Shown here: piece after piece, positions 40,532 to 49,147 of the stretch
How the letters are laid out: every line of letters starts with the position of its first letter
Position numbering within the stretch: position 1 is the first letter of the stretch
Origin: an uncultured Selenomonadales bacterium
GTDB lineage: Bacteria > Bacillota > Negativicutes > Acidaminococcales > Acidaminococcaceae
Reading direction: 5' to 3'
NCBI GenBank assembly: GCA_900314855.1
Contig: OMWZ01000003.1
Span: 40,095 to 104,094, forward strand
Length of the DNA: 64,000 nt
Translations under genes and position numbers: made by a program
The notes under the pieces: generated by a model
The model's database searches: none
The model's input: the letters and a program-made list of their open reading frames with translations, nothing else
What the model was told of the DNA's origin: nothing

Positions 40532-42190
40532 ATGGGAGACAGCCGGAGGCGCGGACAGCGCCCGTCGTGGCGGGATTTTATGGGACGACAGCGCATGGCG
40601 GCGCGGCTGGTCAAGTATTTCGGCCTGGCGCTGCTGGTCTTTGCCGGCGTTATGACCCTTTTGTTCTCCCACTTTTTCGAGGAAAATTACGTGGGCCGGA
40701 CACGGCTGCAAATGTACCGCCGGGCGCTGCAGGTTGCCGAGTTCGTCCGGCAGGACGGCCTGCGCCCTCCCAGGGCAGCGGAAGACGACGGGCAGCGTCA
40801 GGACTTCCGGCAGCGCCTCCTGCGGGAAATGGCGGCCCTGACGGACGAGGATATCTGGATCGTAGCGGCCGACGGCCGCGTCGAAATGTACGGTCACACC
40901 CGTCCGCCGCGGGAGGAACGCGAAAAGATGCGCGCCGCGGCCGGCCGGCTGGGGCGGGACCTGCGGACCGAGACGGAGTTTCTCCAGAAAGAGTGGGAGC
41001 GCCGGGGCGCGGCGATGTTCCCACCCCTGGAATATCGGAACACGCCCCTCGACACGCTGTCGGAAACTGCGCAGGAGATCGTGCGGAAGGGCCTTCGGGG
41101 CGAAGTGGTTATGACGGAACGGGAAATGGGGCACAGTCCGGACGTCATCAGCTATGTGACGGCGCCGGTCCTGGGTAGCGATGGCAGTGTGGCCGGCGTC
41201 GTCGTCCTGCGGCAGCCTGTCTTCGGGTTGCGGCAGGCGCTGTACGACATCGCGCGGATTTACGTGTTCTGTCTCTTTGTGGCCATTGTGCTGGCCCTGG
41301 CCGTGTCCGTGGCCCTGTCCCTCAAGTTTTCGAAACCCCTGCAGCGGCTGAAGGAGGTCACGGGACAGGTGGCGGCCGGCAATTTCCAGATTCGGACCGA
41401 GATCCGGCGCGGCGACGAAATCGGCGAGCTGGCCCGGTCTTTGGACCATATGACGGAAATGCTCGCGAAAGTCCAACGGGAACGGGAACACATGGAACAG
41501 TCCCGCAAGGTCTTTATCTCGAATATCACGCACGAATTGCGGACGCCGGTCACCGTGGTCCGCGGCAGCCTGGAAGCCCTGCGGGACAAGATTGTGACGG
41601 ATCCGGCCGAAGTGGCGCGCTACTATGACACCATGTACCGCGAGGTCCTGTTCCAGCAGCGCTTGATCAACGACCTGCTGGAACTGTCGCGCTTGCAGAA
41701 TCCGGAGTTTTCCATCGCCAAACAGCCCCTGAATTTCGTTGCGGTCCTGCAGGAAGCCGTCCGCAACGCCCGTCACCTGGGCCGTTCCCAGCAGGTGGAG
41801 GTCACGATCTCGACGGACCGGGATGTGTACCGCCTGTCCGGCGATTACGGCCGGCTCGTGCAGATGCTGCTCGTGTTCCTGGACAACGCCATCAAGTTTT
41901 CGACCGGGCCGGCATCGGTCGAAGTGGTCCTCCGGGGCCGTCGCGTAACGATCACGGATCATGGGGCGGGCATGACGGAAGAAGAGCTGCGGCACATTTT
42001 CGAGCGCTTTTACCGTTCGTGGGACGCGCGCAACAAGAATGGGTCGGGGCTGGGATTGACCATTGCCCGCAATATTTGTGAGCGCCACGGCATCGATTGC
42101 CGGGTGGACAGCCAAAAGGGCCAGGGGACGACCGTGACCCTTTACCTGCCGGACCCGGAGCCCGTGGACTGCGGGGATGGCGAGGCGTGA
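40532..42190 (+). CDS. Sensor histidine kinase
   Basis: A 552-residue membrane kinase. First helix about 28-48, a periplasmic sensor domain (about 50-235) rich in Arg/Glu, second helix about 240-265, HAMP domain (about 266-320), dimerisation domain with phospho-His in SNITHELRTPVT, then the ATPase domain with N-box FLDNAIKFS, G1 ITDHGAGM, F-box IFERFYRS, and G2 NGSGLGLTIA. It is complete and should be active. The likely response regulator is at 38336 on the opposite strand. GGAGGAAA precedes the ATG. It is cotranscribed with the DUF3106-like gene and the SDR that begins 26 bases later. Confidence 0.94.
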   Translation: MGDSRRRGQRPSWRDFMGRQRMAARLVKYFGLALLVFAGVMTLLFSHFFEENYVGRTRLQMYRRALQVAEFVRQDGLRPPRAAEDDGQRQDFRQRLLREMAALTDEDIWIVAADGRVEMYGHTRPPREEREKMRAAAGRLGRDLRTETEFLQKEWERRGAAMFPPLEYRNTPLDTLSETAQEIVRKGLRGEVVMTEREMGHSPDVISYVTAPVLGSDGSVAGVVVLRQPVFGLRQALYDIARIYVFCLFVAIVLALAVSVALSLKFSKPLQRLKEVTGQVAAGNFQIRTEIRRGDEIGELARSLDHMTEMLAKVQREREHMEQSRKVFISNITHELRTPVTVVRGSLEALRDKIVTDPAEVARYYDTMYREVLFQQRLINDLLELSRLQNPEFSIAKQPLNFVAVLQEAVRNARHLGRSQQVEVTISTDRDVYRLSGDYGRLVQMLLVFLDNAIKFSTGPASVEVVLRGRRVTITDHGAGMTEEELRHIFERFYRSWDARNKNGSGLGLTIARNICERHGIDCRVDSQKGQGTTVTLYLPDPEPVDCGDGEA

Positions 42191-42216
42191 TGCGCGGAAA
42201 GGGAAGGGGAGTTTCG

Positions 42217-43020
42217 ATGGAATATGGATGTAAAGACCGATTGGTCGTCATTTCCGGCGGCACCAGCGGTATTGGCCTGGCGGCAGCCCGCCTGTTTTAC
42301 CGGGACGGGGCCCGCGTGTTTCTCCTAGGGCGGTCCCGCGAGCGGGGCATGGCGGCCCTGACGGAATTGTCCGCGCTGGCGCCGGCGGGGACGACGCCGC
42401 GGACGGCGGCAGGGGACGGAGCCGCGCCGGCGCCGCGGCTCCTCTATATCCACTGCGATGTGGCGCGCCGCGCCGACTGCCAGTTTGCCGCCGCCCTCGT
42501 CGAAGCCTACGGCGGACGGGCGGACATTGTCGTCCACAGCGCCGGCGTGTACTGCGAGCAGGACTTGCTGGAGGCGACGGAAGAAGACTACCGGGCCGTC
42601 ATGGACGTCAATGCCGGCGGCACTTTTTTCCTGACCCAGGCCCTGGTGCCGCTGTTGGGCGAGGGCGGGTCCATCGTGACCGTTGCCAGCGACGCCGGGC
42701 TGGCGGGCAACAGGGGCTGCGCCCTTTACAGCGCGTCGAAAGGGGCCGTCGTGGCCCTGACGCGGTCCCTGGCCCTGGACCTGGCGCCCCGTATCCGCGT
42801 GAATTGCGTCTGCCCGGGCGACGTGGATACGCCCCTGCTGGAACGGCAGCTGGACGGGGCGGATTATACGAAGGCGGATATGGCCTTTTCCTATCCCCTG
42901 GAGCGCCTTGCCACGGCAGACGAAGTGGCCCATGTCATCGCGGCCGTGGCCTCGCCGGCGAACAGCTTCATGACCGGCGCCATCGTGCCGGTGGACGGCG
43001 GCCTGATGGCCCAGGGATAA
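42217..43020 (+). CDS. Short-chain dehydrogenase/reductase
   Basis: A 267-residue classical SDR. Seen: cofactor loop SGGTSGIGLAAARL, NAG-like HSAGVYC, catalytic YSASKGA with Tyr and Lys, a Ser in TVASDAG upstream, and the family end FMTGAIVPVDGGLMAQG. An insertion of about 15 residues (ALAPAGTTPRTAAGDGAAPA) lies between beta-2 and beta-3. NAD or NADP and substrate cannot be told; 3-oxoacyl reductase or sugar/alcohol dehydrogenase are both possible. ATG 42217 has GGAAGGGGAG upstream; ATG 42190, overlapping the kinase stop, is an alternative that adds nine residues. Confidence 0.9.
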   Translation: MEYGCKDRLVVISGGTSGIGLAAARLFYRDGARVFLLGRSRERGMAALTELSALAPAGTTPRTAAGDGAAPAPRLLYIHCDVARRADCQFAAALVEAYGGRADIVVHSAGVYCEQDLLEATEEDYRAVMDVNAGGTFFLTQALVPLLGEGGSIVTVASDAGLAGNRGCALYSASKGAVVALTRSLALDLAPRIRVNCVCPGDVDTPLLERQLDGADYTKADMAFSYPLERLATADEVAHVIAAVASPANSFMTGAIVPVDGGLMAQG

Positions 43021-43322
43021 GGCGGGGCGGGAGAAAGACGGGCCCGGGACGCGGCTCCGCCGGGGCAGCGGGAGAAATTTTTCCGGAAAAACAGAAAAAA
43101 TCCATTCCTTTTCCCGTACGTGGCAGGAATGTGAATTGTTTGTGTCGAATACTTCCTAGCGAAGAAGGGATACGATTGCCTTTTTGCCGGGAAGTGTTTT
43201 TTTATTTGGGGAAGGACCGTTTTTCCCCGACATCCGAGGGCGCACGGCGCGTCCTATCATCAATAAATTTACATAGTCATCAATAAATTTATATAGAATA
43301 AAAATAAAGAAAGGTGGTTCAA
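43021..43322. other. Non-coding leader/promoter region of the Mrp operon
   Basis: A 302-base gap without a gene. It holds a small GGGGAA/TTTCCCC hairpin near 43209-43229, a 20-bp tandem repeat (listed separately) and a TAGAAT -10-like element near 43293. The composition changes sharply from GC-rich to AT-rich at about 43250. Confidence 0.6.
43257..43296 (+). repeat. Exact-period 20-bp tandem repeat before the Mrp operon
   Basis: TCATCAATAAATTTACATAG (43257-43276) is followed directly by the same 20 bases with one change, C to T (43277-43296). It lies 15 bases upstream of the AAGGTGG ribosome binding site. Operator or UP-type function is possible. Confidence 0.75.
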
Positions 43323-43901
43323 GTGACAAACTCAAGCGTATTGCGGGACAAAAGCATAGTAGGGTCTCCCTTGGTGCATCTTGTCTGCATGGCCGTGCTG
43401 CTCTTCGCGTTCTGGATGCTCTTGTCCGGGAACACGGAGGTCAAGTTTGTGACGTACGGAATCTTGACCTCCCTCATCGCGACGTGGGTATGCTATCCGC
43501 TGCTGCTGGTGGAAAACACGGAGGGATCGCGGAAGTATTTTATCTTCGGCATCCATCCCTTCAAGCTGATCAGCTATTTCTTCTGGCTCCTGTGGCAGCT
43601 GGTCCTAGCGAACCTGGATGTCCTGAAGGCGACCGTATCCCCGAACCTGCGGATCAATCCCTGCGTGGTCCGTTTCCGTTATATGGCGGACAATCCCATG
43701 GCCAAGGTCATCCTGGCCAATTCGATTACGCTGACGCCGGGCACGGTGACCATGAATGTGACGGACGACGGGGTGTTCGAAGTCCACGCGCTGACGGACG
43801 GTGCCGCCGAGGGCCTGGAAGACCCGTCGGGCATGCCGGCCAAGGTTGCCTGGCTCTTGGGACAGGAATTTACCTTTGAAAAGATGGGGAGGGATTATTG
43901 A
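43323..43901 (+). CDS. mrpE: Mrp-type antiporter subunit E
   Basis: A 192-residue membrane protein with about three hydrophobic helices and a C-terminal cytoplasmic domain. Family marks: NTEVKFVTYGILTSL, YPLLLVENTEG, YFFWLLWQLVLANLDVLKAT, and ANSITLTPGTVTMNV. The start is GTG 43323 with AAGGTGG at 43311-43317; GTG 43314 lies inside that site. First gene of an 11-gene operon whose members overlap by a few bases. Confidence 0.93.
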   Translation: MTNSSVLRDKSIVGSPLVHLVCMAVLLFAFWMLLSGNTEVKFVTYGILTSLIATWVCYPLLLVENTEGSRKYFIFGIHPFKLISYFFWLLWQLVLANLDVLKATVSPNLRINPCVVRFRYMADNPMAKVILANSITLTPGTVTMNVTDDGVFEVHALTDGAAEGLEDPSGMPAKVAWLLGQEFTFEKMGRDY

Positions 43902-44164
43902 TGCGCAGCTTTTTGCTCGTGTTGACGGCAGTCCTGCTGATGACCATCTTCCTCATGCTGCAGCGCCTGTTCCGCGGGCCGACGATTTTCGACCGCATGA
44001 ACGGTCTCGGCGTCATTACGGCGGATACGATCCTGCTGATTATCATTTATGGCTTTCTGGACGGCCAGCCCGGCATGTATGTGGACCTTGCCCTGGCGTA
44101 TGCCATGATGGGGTGTCTCGGGTCGGTTATCCTGGCGAAGTATCTGGGAGGGAAGAACTTATGA
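43901..44164 (+). CDS. mrpF: Mrp-type antiporter subunit F
   Basis: An 87-residue protein with three membrane helices; RLFRGPTIFDRMNGLGVI is the conserved MrpF/PhaF core followed by a hydrophobic helix and LALAYAMMGCLGSVILAKY. The start overlaps the subunit E stop (TGATG) and its stop overlaps the subunit G start (ATGA). Confidence 0.92.
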   Translation: MRSFLLVLTAVLLMTIFLMLQRLFRGPTIFDRMNGLGVITADTILLIIIYGFLDGQPGMYVDLALAYAMMGCLGSVILAKYLGGKNL

Positions 44165-44526
44165 TCTACGGCATCCCGTTGCGGGAAATCATCGCCTTCG
44201 CGCTGATGGGGCTGGGTCTGGTTTTCCTGATCGGCTCGGCCATCGGTATGCTCCGGCTGCCGGATTTCTACAGCCGGGTCCATGCTTCGGGGAACTCGGA
44301 AACCCTGGGGACGGCCCTGGTCTTCCTGGGCCTGGCGGTCTATAACGGATTCAACGACGCGTCTTTCAAGATTATCGTCATCTTCCTCTTCGTCTTCCTG
44401 GGCAACCCCATTGGGTCGCACATCTTGTCCAAGGCGGCTTACAAGACGGGCCATCCCGTGTGGACGAAAAAGAGCGCCAAAGAAGTGGAAGCGTTTTCAA
44501 AACGGGCAGGGGAGGAGGAGAACTGA
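44161..44526 (+). CDS. mrpG: Mrp-type antiporter subunit G
   Basis: A 121-residue protein with three helices. The MnhG/PhaG motif is IGSAIGMLRLPDFYSRVHAS, with NSETLGTALVFLGL following. The C-terminal about 25 residues are charged and cytoplasmic. It overlaps F by four bases and the next gene by one. Confidence 0.92.
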   Translation: MIYGIPLREIIAFALMGLGLVFLIGSAIGMLRLPDFYSRVHASGNSETLGTALVFLGLAVYNGFNDASFKIIVIFLFVFLGNPIGSHILSKAAYKTGHPVWTKKSAKEVEAFSKRAGEEEN

Positions 44527-44768
44527 TGCAGATCTACACGATAGAAGCACTCCTGTTGGTTTTCCTGATCTTCATCACGGCCAGCATCATCTACTGCCGG
44601 GACATCCTGAGTTCCGTCTACATCTACAGCGCATTCAGCTTCTGCGCGGTCCTGCTGTACCTGATGATGGGCTCTCCCGACGTGGCGTTTACAGAAGTCG
44701 TGGTAGGTACCGTATCTACTATTTTCTATGTGATTTCGTTGAAGAAAATCGATAGGTGGTGTAAGTAA
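44526..44768 (+). CDS. MbhD/DUF4040-like subunit (detached piece of MrpA)
   Basis: An 80-residue protein with two or three membrane helices. SAFSFCAVLLYLMMGSPDVA followed by FTEVVVGTVSTIFYVISLKK matches the DUF4040/MbhD segment that forms part of the C-terminus of standard MrpA and is a separate subunit in membrane-bound hydrogenases. ATG 44526 overlaps the subunit G stop and its own stop overlaps the following start. Confidence 0.85.
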   Translation: MQIYTIEALLLVFLIFITASIIYCRDILSSVYIYSAFSFCAVLLYLMMGSPDVAFTEVVVGTVSTIFYVISLKKIDRWCK

Positions 44769-45073
44769 TGCGAGGCTTTGTTATCACTGTGCTGGCGCTG
44801 TTGACAGGGTTGTTCTGCAGCAGCGTGACCTATCTGCCGACGATCGGAAATCCGTATTCCGTCCCGAATCAGCATATTACACCGGTCTATATCGCCCGAA
44901 GCGAAATCGACACGGGGTCGCCCAACATCGTCACGGGGACCCTGGCCGACTACAGAGGCTTCGATACGATGTGGGAAACGACGGTCATGTTCCTGTCCGG
45001 TCTGACGGCAACGCTGATCCTGAGCAAGTCGACCGTCGGGCGCCGTCCGGAGAAGGAGGATGATTACGAATGA
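44768..45073 (+). CDS. MbhE-like subunit (detached piece of MrpA)
   Basis: A 101-residue protein: N-terminal helix, an extracytoplasmic loop with HITPVYIARSEIDTGSPNIV and the conserved DYRGFDTMWETTVMF, then a second helix. This is the segment that in ordinary MrpA follows the MbhD part, so MrpA is split here into separate chains. It overlaps its neighbours by one and four bases. Confidence 0.85.
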   Translation: MRGFVITVLALLTGLFCSSVTYLPTIGNPYSVPNQHITPVYIARSEIDTGSPNIVTGTLADYRGFDTMWETTVMFLSGLTATLILSKSTVGRRPEKEDDYE

Positions 45074-45525
45074 TGAAAGATCCTTTCGGGGGCATCATCC
45101 TGAACATCGCCTTCCGGATGCTGGTTCCCTTTTCGGTGGTCTATGCCGTGTATGTCCTGATTCTCGGGGAATCGAGCCCCGGCGGCGGCTTCCAGGCCGG
45201 CGTCGTCATGGGCTTCGGCATTGTCCTGGCGCGGCTCATTCTCGGGGAAGACACGGTCCAGTTCAATATCCAGGCCAAGAACAGCCTGGCCCTGGCGGGG
45301 TTCGGCACGTTTATCTACGCCCTGGCCGGCTGGCTGACCCTGTTCGGCGGCGGCAAGTTCCTGGATTACAGCTTCCTGCCGTTTACGGCGGAACACGCGC
45401 ATGAGCTGCACGCCCTGGGCATCCTCATGATTGAGACCGGCGTCACCATTTGCGTCATGATGACCATCCTGAACATCATGGATGTGTTGGTAAGGAGGAG
45501 TGAAGACGATGGAAGCGTTCAATGA
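45070..45525 (+). CDS. mrpB: Mrp-type antiporter subunit B
   Basis: A 151-residue membrane protein with about four helices. The MnhB signature GESSPGGGFQAGVVMG is exact, with AEHAHELHALGILMIETGV and INIMDVL-type end. It overlaps the MbhE-like gene by four bases and the subunit C gene by 17. Confidence 0.94.
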   Translation: MMKDPFGGIILNIAFRMLVPFSVVYAVYVLILGESSPGGGFQAGVVMGFGIVLARLILGEDTVQFNIQAKNSLALAGFGTFIYALAGWLTLFGGGKFLDYSFLPFTAEHAHELHALGILMIETGVTICVMMTILNIMDVLVRRSEDDGSVQ

Positions 45526-45883
45526 GTTCCTGGCCCGCCGCGGCATCTACACCCTCGTCATGATCCTCTTTTTCCTGGGTGTCTACGGTATGGTCCTGAG
45601 CAAGAATTATTTCAAGAAGCTGATGGCGATGAACGTCATGCAGGTCGCGGTCATCTTCTTCTACCTTTGTTTTGCGCAGAAGGAGGGTGGCATGATCCCG
45701 ATCCTCGTACCGGGCAATGTGGACCCTGCTTCTTATATCAACCCCCTGCCGCACGCCCTGATGCTGACGGCCATCGTGGTCAGCATGGGTACCAGCGGTG
45801 TGGCGATCGCCCTGTTGATGCGGATTAAGGAAAGTTACGGATCCGTGGAAGAGCCGGAGGTACTGAGGAGGGCGAGCAAATGA
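45509..45883 (+). CDS. mrpC: Mrp-type antiporter subunit C (NuoK-like)
   Basis: A 124-residue three-helix protein related to NuoK. Family parts: FFLGVYGMVLSKNYFKKLMA, NVMQVAVIFFYLCF, DPASYINPLPHALMLTAIVV and GTSGVAIALLMRI. ATG 45509 has GGAGGAG at 45493-45500; a GTG at 45500 is inside that site. Confidence 0.93.
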   Translation: MEAFNEFLARRGIYTLVMILFFLGVYGMVLSKNYFKKLMAMNVMQVAVIFFYLCFAQKEGGMIPILVPGNVDPASYINPLPHALMLTAIVVSMGTSGVAIALLMRIKESYGSVEEPEVLRRASK

Positions 45884-47379
45884 GCATTAGTTCACACGCA
45901 CCGGTGTTCATCGTGCTGCTGCCGCTGACAGCGGCCCTGCTGTGCCTGTGCTTCAGCCGCGTGCAGCGCAAGCTGGGCGCCTGGATTATGCAGGCCGCCC
46001 TGGCGGGGGCGTTTGTGGCCGCCCTGTCGACGTTGTGCGATGTCCTGCAGCATGGCGGCAGGATGCTCCATTACTGGATGGGGAACTGGAAGCCGCCGAT
46101 CGGCATCGAATTCGCCGTGGATCCGCTGAACTCGGCGGTCCTCGTCATGATTACGTTTTTGGCGCTGGTCATCAGCTTTTATGGAAAGCCGTTCCTCGTC
46201 CACGAAGACTGGCTCCATTACGGCGGCTATTACACGCTGTACGGCCTCCTGACCGTCGGTCTCTGCGGCATGGTAGTCACCGGCGACGTTTTCAACATGT
46301 ACGTCTACCTGGAAATCATGTCCTTGTCCGGCTACGGCCTCATCGCCCTGGGCGGGAAAAAGTCCATGGTGGCCGCTTTCCGGTATCTGCTGGTCGGCAC
46401 CATCGGCGCTTCCTTGTACCTGTTGGGCGTGGGCTACGTCTACAGCATGACCGGCTCCCTGAACATGGCGGACATCAGTACCCGCATCCAGCCCTTTGTC
46501 CATACGCCGCTCTTCGCCTTTGCCGTGGCGTGCTTCCTCATCGCCTTCGGCATCAAGATGGCCCTGTTCCCGCTGCACGGCTGGCAGCCTGATGCCTACA
46601 CCTACGCCCATCCCGGCGCGGCAGGCTTCATTTCGGGCTGCATGTCCAAGGTTCCGGCCTACGCCATGCTGCGGTTCTTCTTTTACATCTTCGGCGTCAA
46701 CAGCCCCGTGATGGCAGCCTTGCTGAATGTCCTGGGCATCATGGGCATCGGCGGGATCCTGATCGGGTCCGTCATGGCCCTGGCCCAGTACGATTTCCGC
46801 CGCATGCTGGCGTATTCTTCCGTGGCCCAGCTCGGCTACATCGCCGTCGGCATGGCCATGGGCAATATGTACGGCTTTATCGGCGCGGTTCTGCACCTCA
46901 TCAACCACGCGTTCATGAAGAGCTGCCTCTTCCTCGTCATCGGCGGCATTTCCTACCGCTTCGGCGAGGTCAACCTCTACCGGCTGGGCGGCCTGAACAA
47001 GAAGATGACCGTGTCCTCCGTGGCCTTGTGCTTCGCCGTCCTTTCCATGGTCGGGATCCCGCCCACGGCAGGCTTCTTCTCCAAGTGGTACCTGATGCTT
47101 GGCGCCTACGAAGGGCATGAATACATCTACATTGCTGTGCTGGTCGTCAGCTCCCTGCTGAATGCGATCTACTACTTCCGCATCGTGGAGCAGATGTTCG
47201 TACAGCGCGAAGCGTCCCTGACGGAACTCCACAAGCCCGCTACCAAGTTCGGTCTGCCCATGAGCATGGTCCTGCCGATCGGCATTACGGGCCTGGGAAT
47301 CCTCGTCCTTGGCATCTACAGTTACGATATTGTGGTCGGGGTGCTTAAACTAGGGTTACCGGAGGTGTTTCTGAGATGA
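45880..47379 (+). CDS. mrpD: Antiporter-like subunit 1 (MrpD type)
   Basis: A 499-residue proton-translocating subunit of the NuoL/M/N superfamily with about fourteen helices. It keeps the charged residues expected of pumps: Glu in the fifth helix (NMYVYLEIMSLSGYGLIAL), Lys in the seventh (AFGIKMALFPLHGWQPDAY), the broken-helix Lys/His area and LIGSVMALAQYDFRRMLAYS. It overlaps subunit C and the next antiporter gene by four bases each. Confidence 0.93.
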   Translation: MSISSHAPVFIVLLPLTAALLCLCFSRVQRKLGAWIMQAALAGAFVAALSTLCDVLQHGGRMLHYWMGNWKPPIGIEFAVDPLNSAVLVMITFLALVISFYGKPFLVHEDWLHYGGYYTLYGLLTVGLCGMVVTGDVFNMYVYLEIMSLSGYGLIALGGKKSMVAAFRYLLVGTIGASLYLLGVGYVYSMTGSLNMADISTRIQPFVHTPLFAFAVACFLIAFGIKMALFPLHGWQPDAYTYAHPGAAGFISGCMSKVPAYAMLRFFFYIFGVNSPVMAALLNVLGIMGIGGILIGSVMALAQYDFRRMLAYSSVAQLGYIAVGMAMGNMYGFIGAVLHLINHAFMKSCLFLVIGGISYRFGEVNLYRLGGLNKKMTVSSVALCFAVLSMVGIPPTAGFFSKWYLMLGAYEGHEYIYIAVLVVSSLLNAIYYFRIVEQMFVQREASLTELHKPATKFGLPMSMVLPIGITGLGILVLGIYSYDIVVGVLKLGLPEVFLR

Positions 47380-48881
47380 TCGTAACAGATCCGAGACCTT
47401 TTATTGCTGTGGGCATCGCCTTCCTGGCGGCGCTGCTCGTATCGTGCAGCCGCAGGCACCCGAATGTCCGTGAAACGTGGAGTACGGCGGCTTCCTTCCT
47501 CATGTTCGGCACTATTATCAGTATGGTAGGCGGTGTCCTGCAGGGAAACGTGTACGAATGGACTTTGTTCCAGCTTACGGATACGGTAGGGCTCACGCTC
47601 CGCACGGATACGGCAGGCATGATTTTCGCCTGTCTGTCGTCCCTGCTCTGGGTGCCCATCAACATCTACTCTATCGGGTATATGCGGAACAACCACGAAA
47701 CGGAACAGACGGGCTATTTCGCCTCCTTCGCCGTGTGCCTAGGCGCTACGGTGGGCGTTTCGCTGGCCAGCAACCTGCTGACCTTCTTCGTGTTCTATGA
47801 AATCCTGACCATCTTCTCGTATCCCCTCGTCCTGCACGAACGGAACGAAGAAGCCCTGGACGCCAGCCGCAAATATCTGGCCTATACCCTCGTTTCGGGC
47901 CAGTTGTTCCTGGCGGGCACCGTGGGCGTGTACTGCATCAGCGGCACCATGGATTTCAAGGCCGGCGGCTTTTTGGATGCCAGCATGGCTTCCCTGTGGG
48001 TCCTGCAGGTGTTGTTCATCCTCATGATTTTGGCCGGCAGTGTCAAAGCTGCCGTCATGCCCCTGCACGGCTGGCTGCCGGCAGCCATGGTCGCGCCGAC
48101 TCCGGTCAGCGCCCTGCTGCACGCCGTCGCCGTCGTCAAGACCGGGGCTTTCGCGGTTCTCCGCGTCATCTGCTTCGTCTTCGGACCGAAGCTGCTGAGC
48201 CAGCTGGGAACGGCGGATCTCTTGGCCTGGGCCGCGGCCATTACGATCCTGGCCAGCTCCTTTATCGCCCTCAAGCAGGATAACCTGAAACGGCGCCTGG
48301 CCTTCTCGACCATCGGCCAGCTGAGTTACATCGTCCTCGGCGCATCGCTCCTGACGCCCCTGGCCATCAAGGGCGCCTACCTGCACCTGGTGGCGCACGC
48401 TGTCATGAAGATTACCCTCTTCATGTGCGCCGGCGTCATCATCGTGCGGACCCATTTGCACGAAATCAGCGAGATGGACGGCATTGGGCGCCGCATGCCC
48501 GTGACGATGGGATGTTTCGCCATCGCCTCCCTGGGCATTGCCGGCACGCCGTTCCTCGTCGGCTTCATCAGTAAGTGGAACCTGGCCATGGGCGCTATCC
48601 AGGCGGGGAAACCGCTCTTCGTCCTGGTCTGGGTCGCTTCGGCCATCCTGGCCATAGCCTATCTGATGCCGGTGGTCCGCATGGCCTTTTTCAAGCCGGA
48701 GCCGAAGGAAGATCCGCGGCATTACGGCGAGATCAAGTATTCCATGCTGATCCCGATCTGTTTCACCGCCGTCCTGGCCCTGCTCCTGGGCTGCGATCCG
48801 GAAGTGTTCCCGCCGGATTTCTATAAGCTGGCGGAAGTGACGGCCGACGCCGTTTGCGCCGGATGGGGAGGTGGCTGGTGA
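47376..48881 (+). CDS. Antiporter-like subunit 2 (NuoM/MrpD/MrpA-N type)
   Basis: A 501-residue relative of subunit 1. Seen: FVFYEILTIFSYPLVLH (helix-five Glu), AGSVKAAVMPLHGWLPAAMV followed by APTPVSALLHAVAVVKTGAF (helix-seven Lys and helix-eight Lys), KQDNLKRRLAFSTIGQLSYI. It is likely active in proton transfer. It could stand in for the antiporter domain of MrpA. It overlaps the previous gene by ATGA and touches the next (48881). Confidence 0.9.
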   Translation: MIVTDPRPFIAVGIAFLAALLVSCSRRHPNVRETWSTAASFLMFGTIISMVGGVLQGNVYEWTLFQLTDTVGLTLRTDTAGMIFACLSSLLWVPINIYSIGYMRNNHETEQTGYFASFAVCLGATVGVSLASNLLTFFVFYEILTIFSYPLVLHERNEEALDASRKYLAYTLVSGQLFLAGTVGVYCISGTMDFKAGGFLDASMASLWVLQVLFILMILAGSVKAAVMPLHGWLPAAMVAPTPVSALLHAVAVVKTGAFAVLRVICFVFGPKLLSQLGTADLLAWAAAITILASSFIALKQDNLKRRLAFSTIGQLSYIVLGASLLTPLAIKGAYLHLVAHAVMKITLFMCAGVIIVRTHLHEISEMDGIGRRMPVTMGCFAIASLGIAGTPFLVGFISKWNLAMGAIQAGKPLFVLVWVASAILAIAYLMPVVRMAFFKPEPKEDPRHYGEIKYSMLIPICFTAVLALLLGCDPEVFPPDFYKLAEVTADAVCAGWGGGW

Positions 48882-49147
48882 TGTTTGATCTCATCCACGA
48901 CGCGGCCAAACGGCGCCAGGTAATCCTGGGCGCTTTCGTGGCTGCCCTGGTCTGCTTCGGAATCGCCTACGCGGCCGGCGCCTATGCCGGGCACGCCGAA
49001 GAGTGGCTCGAACGGCCTTTCATGATGATCCTCTTTGGGTTCGTCGGCTGCTGGGTCCTCATCGTCCTGGCGAAACTCGTGATGACCCCGCTCCTGCAGC
49101 GGGACGAAGACTACTACCGGAAAGGAGATGACGACCAAGATGTTTGA
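48881..49147 (+). CDS. Small two-helix membrane protein of the Mrp operon
   Basis: An 88-residue protein with two hydrophobic helices (about 15-37 and 46-67) and a charged, Asp-rich tail. I know no family for it; it is not one of the standard Mrp subunits. GGGGAGGTGG precedes ATG 48881, whose A is the last base of the previous stop, and its end overlaps the next gene by eight bases, so it is firmly within the operon. Confidence 0.8.
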   Translation: MFDLIHDAAKRRQVILGAFVAALVCFGIAYAAGAYAGHAEEWLERPFMMILFGFVGCWVLIVLAKLVMTPLLQRDEDYYRKGDDDQDV

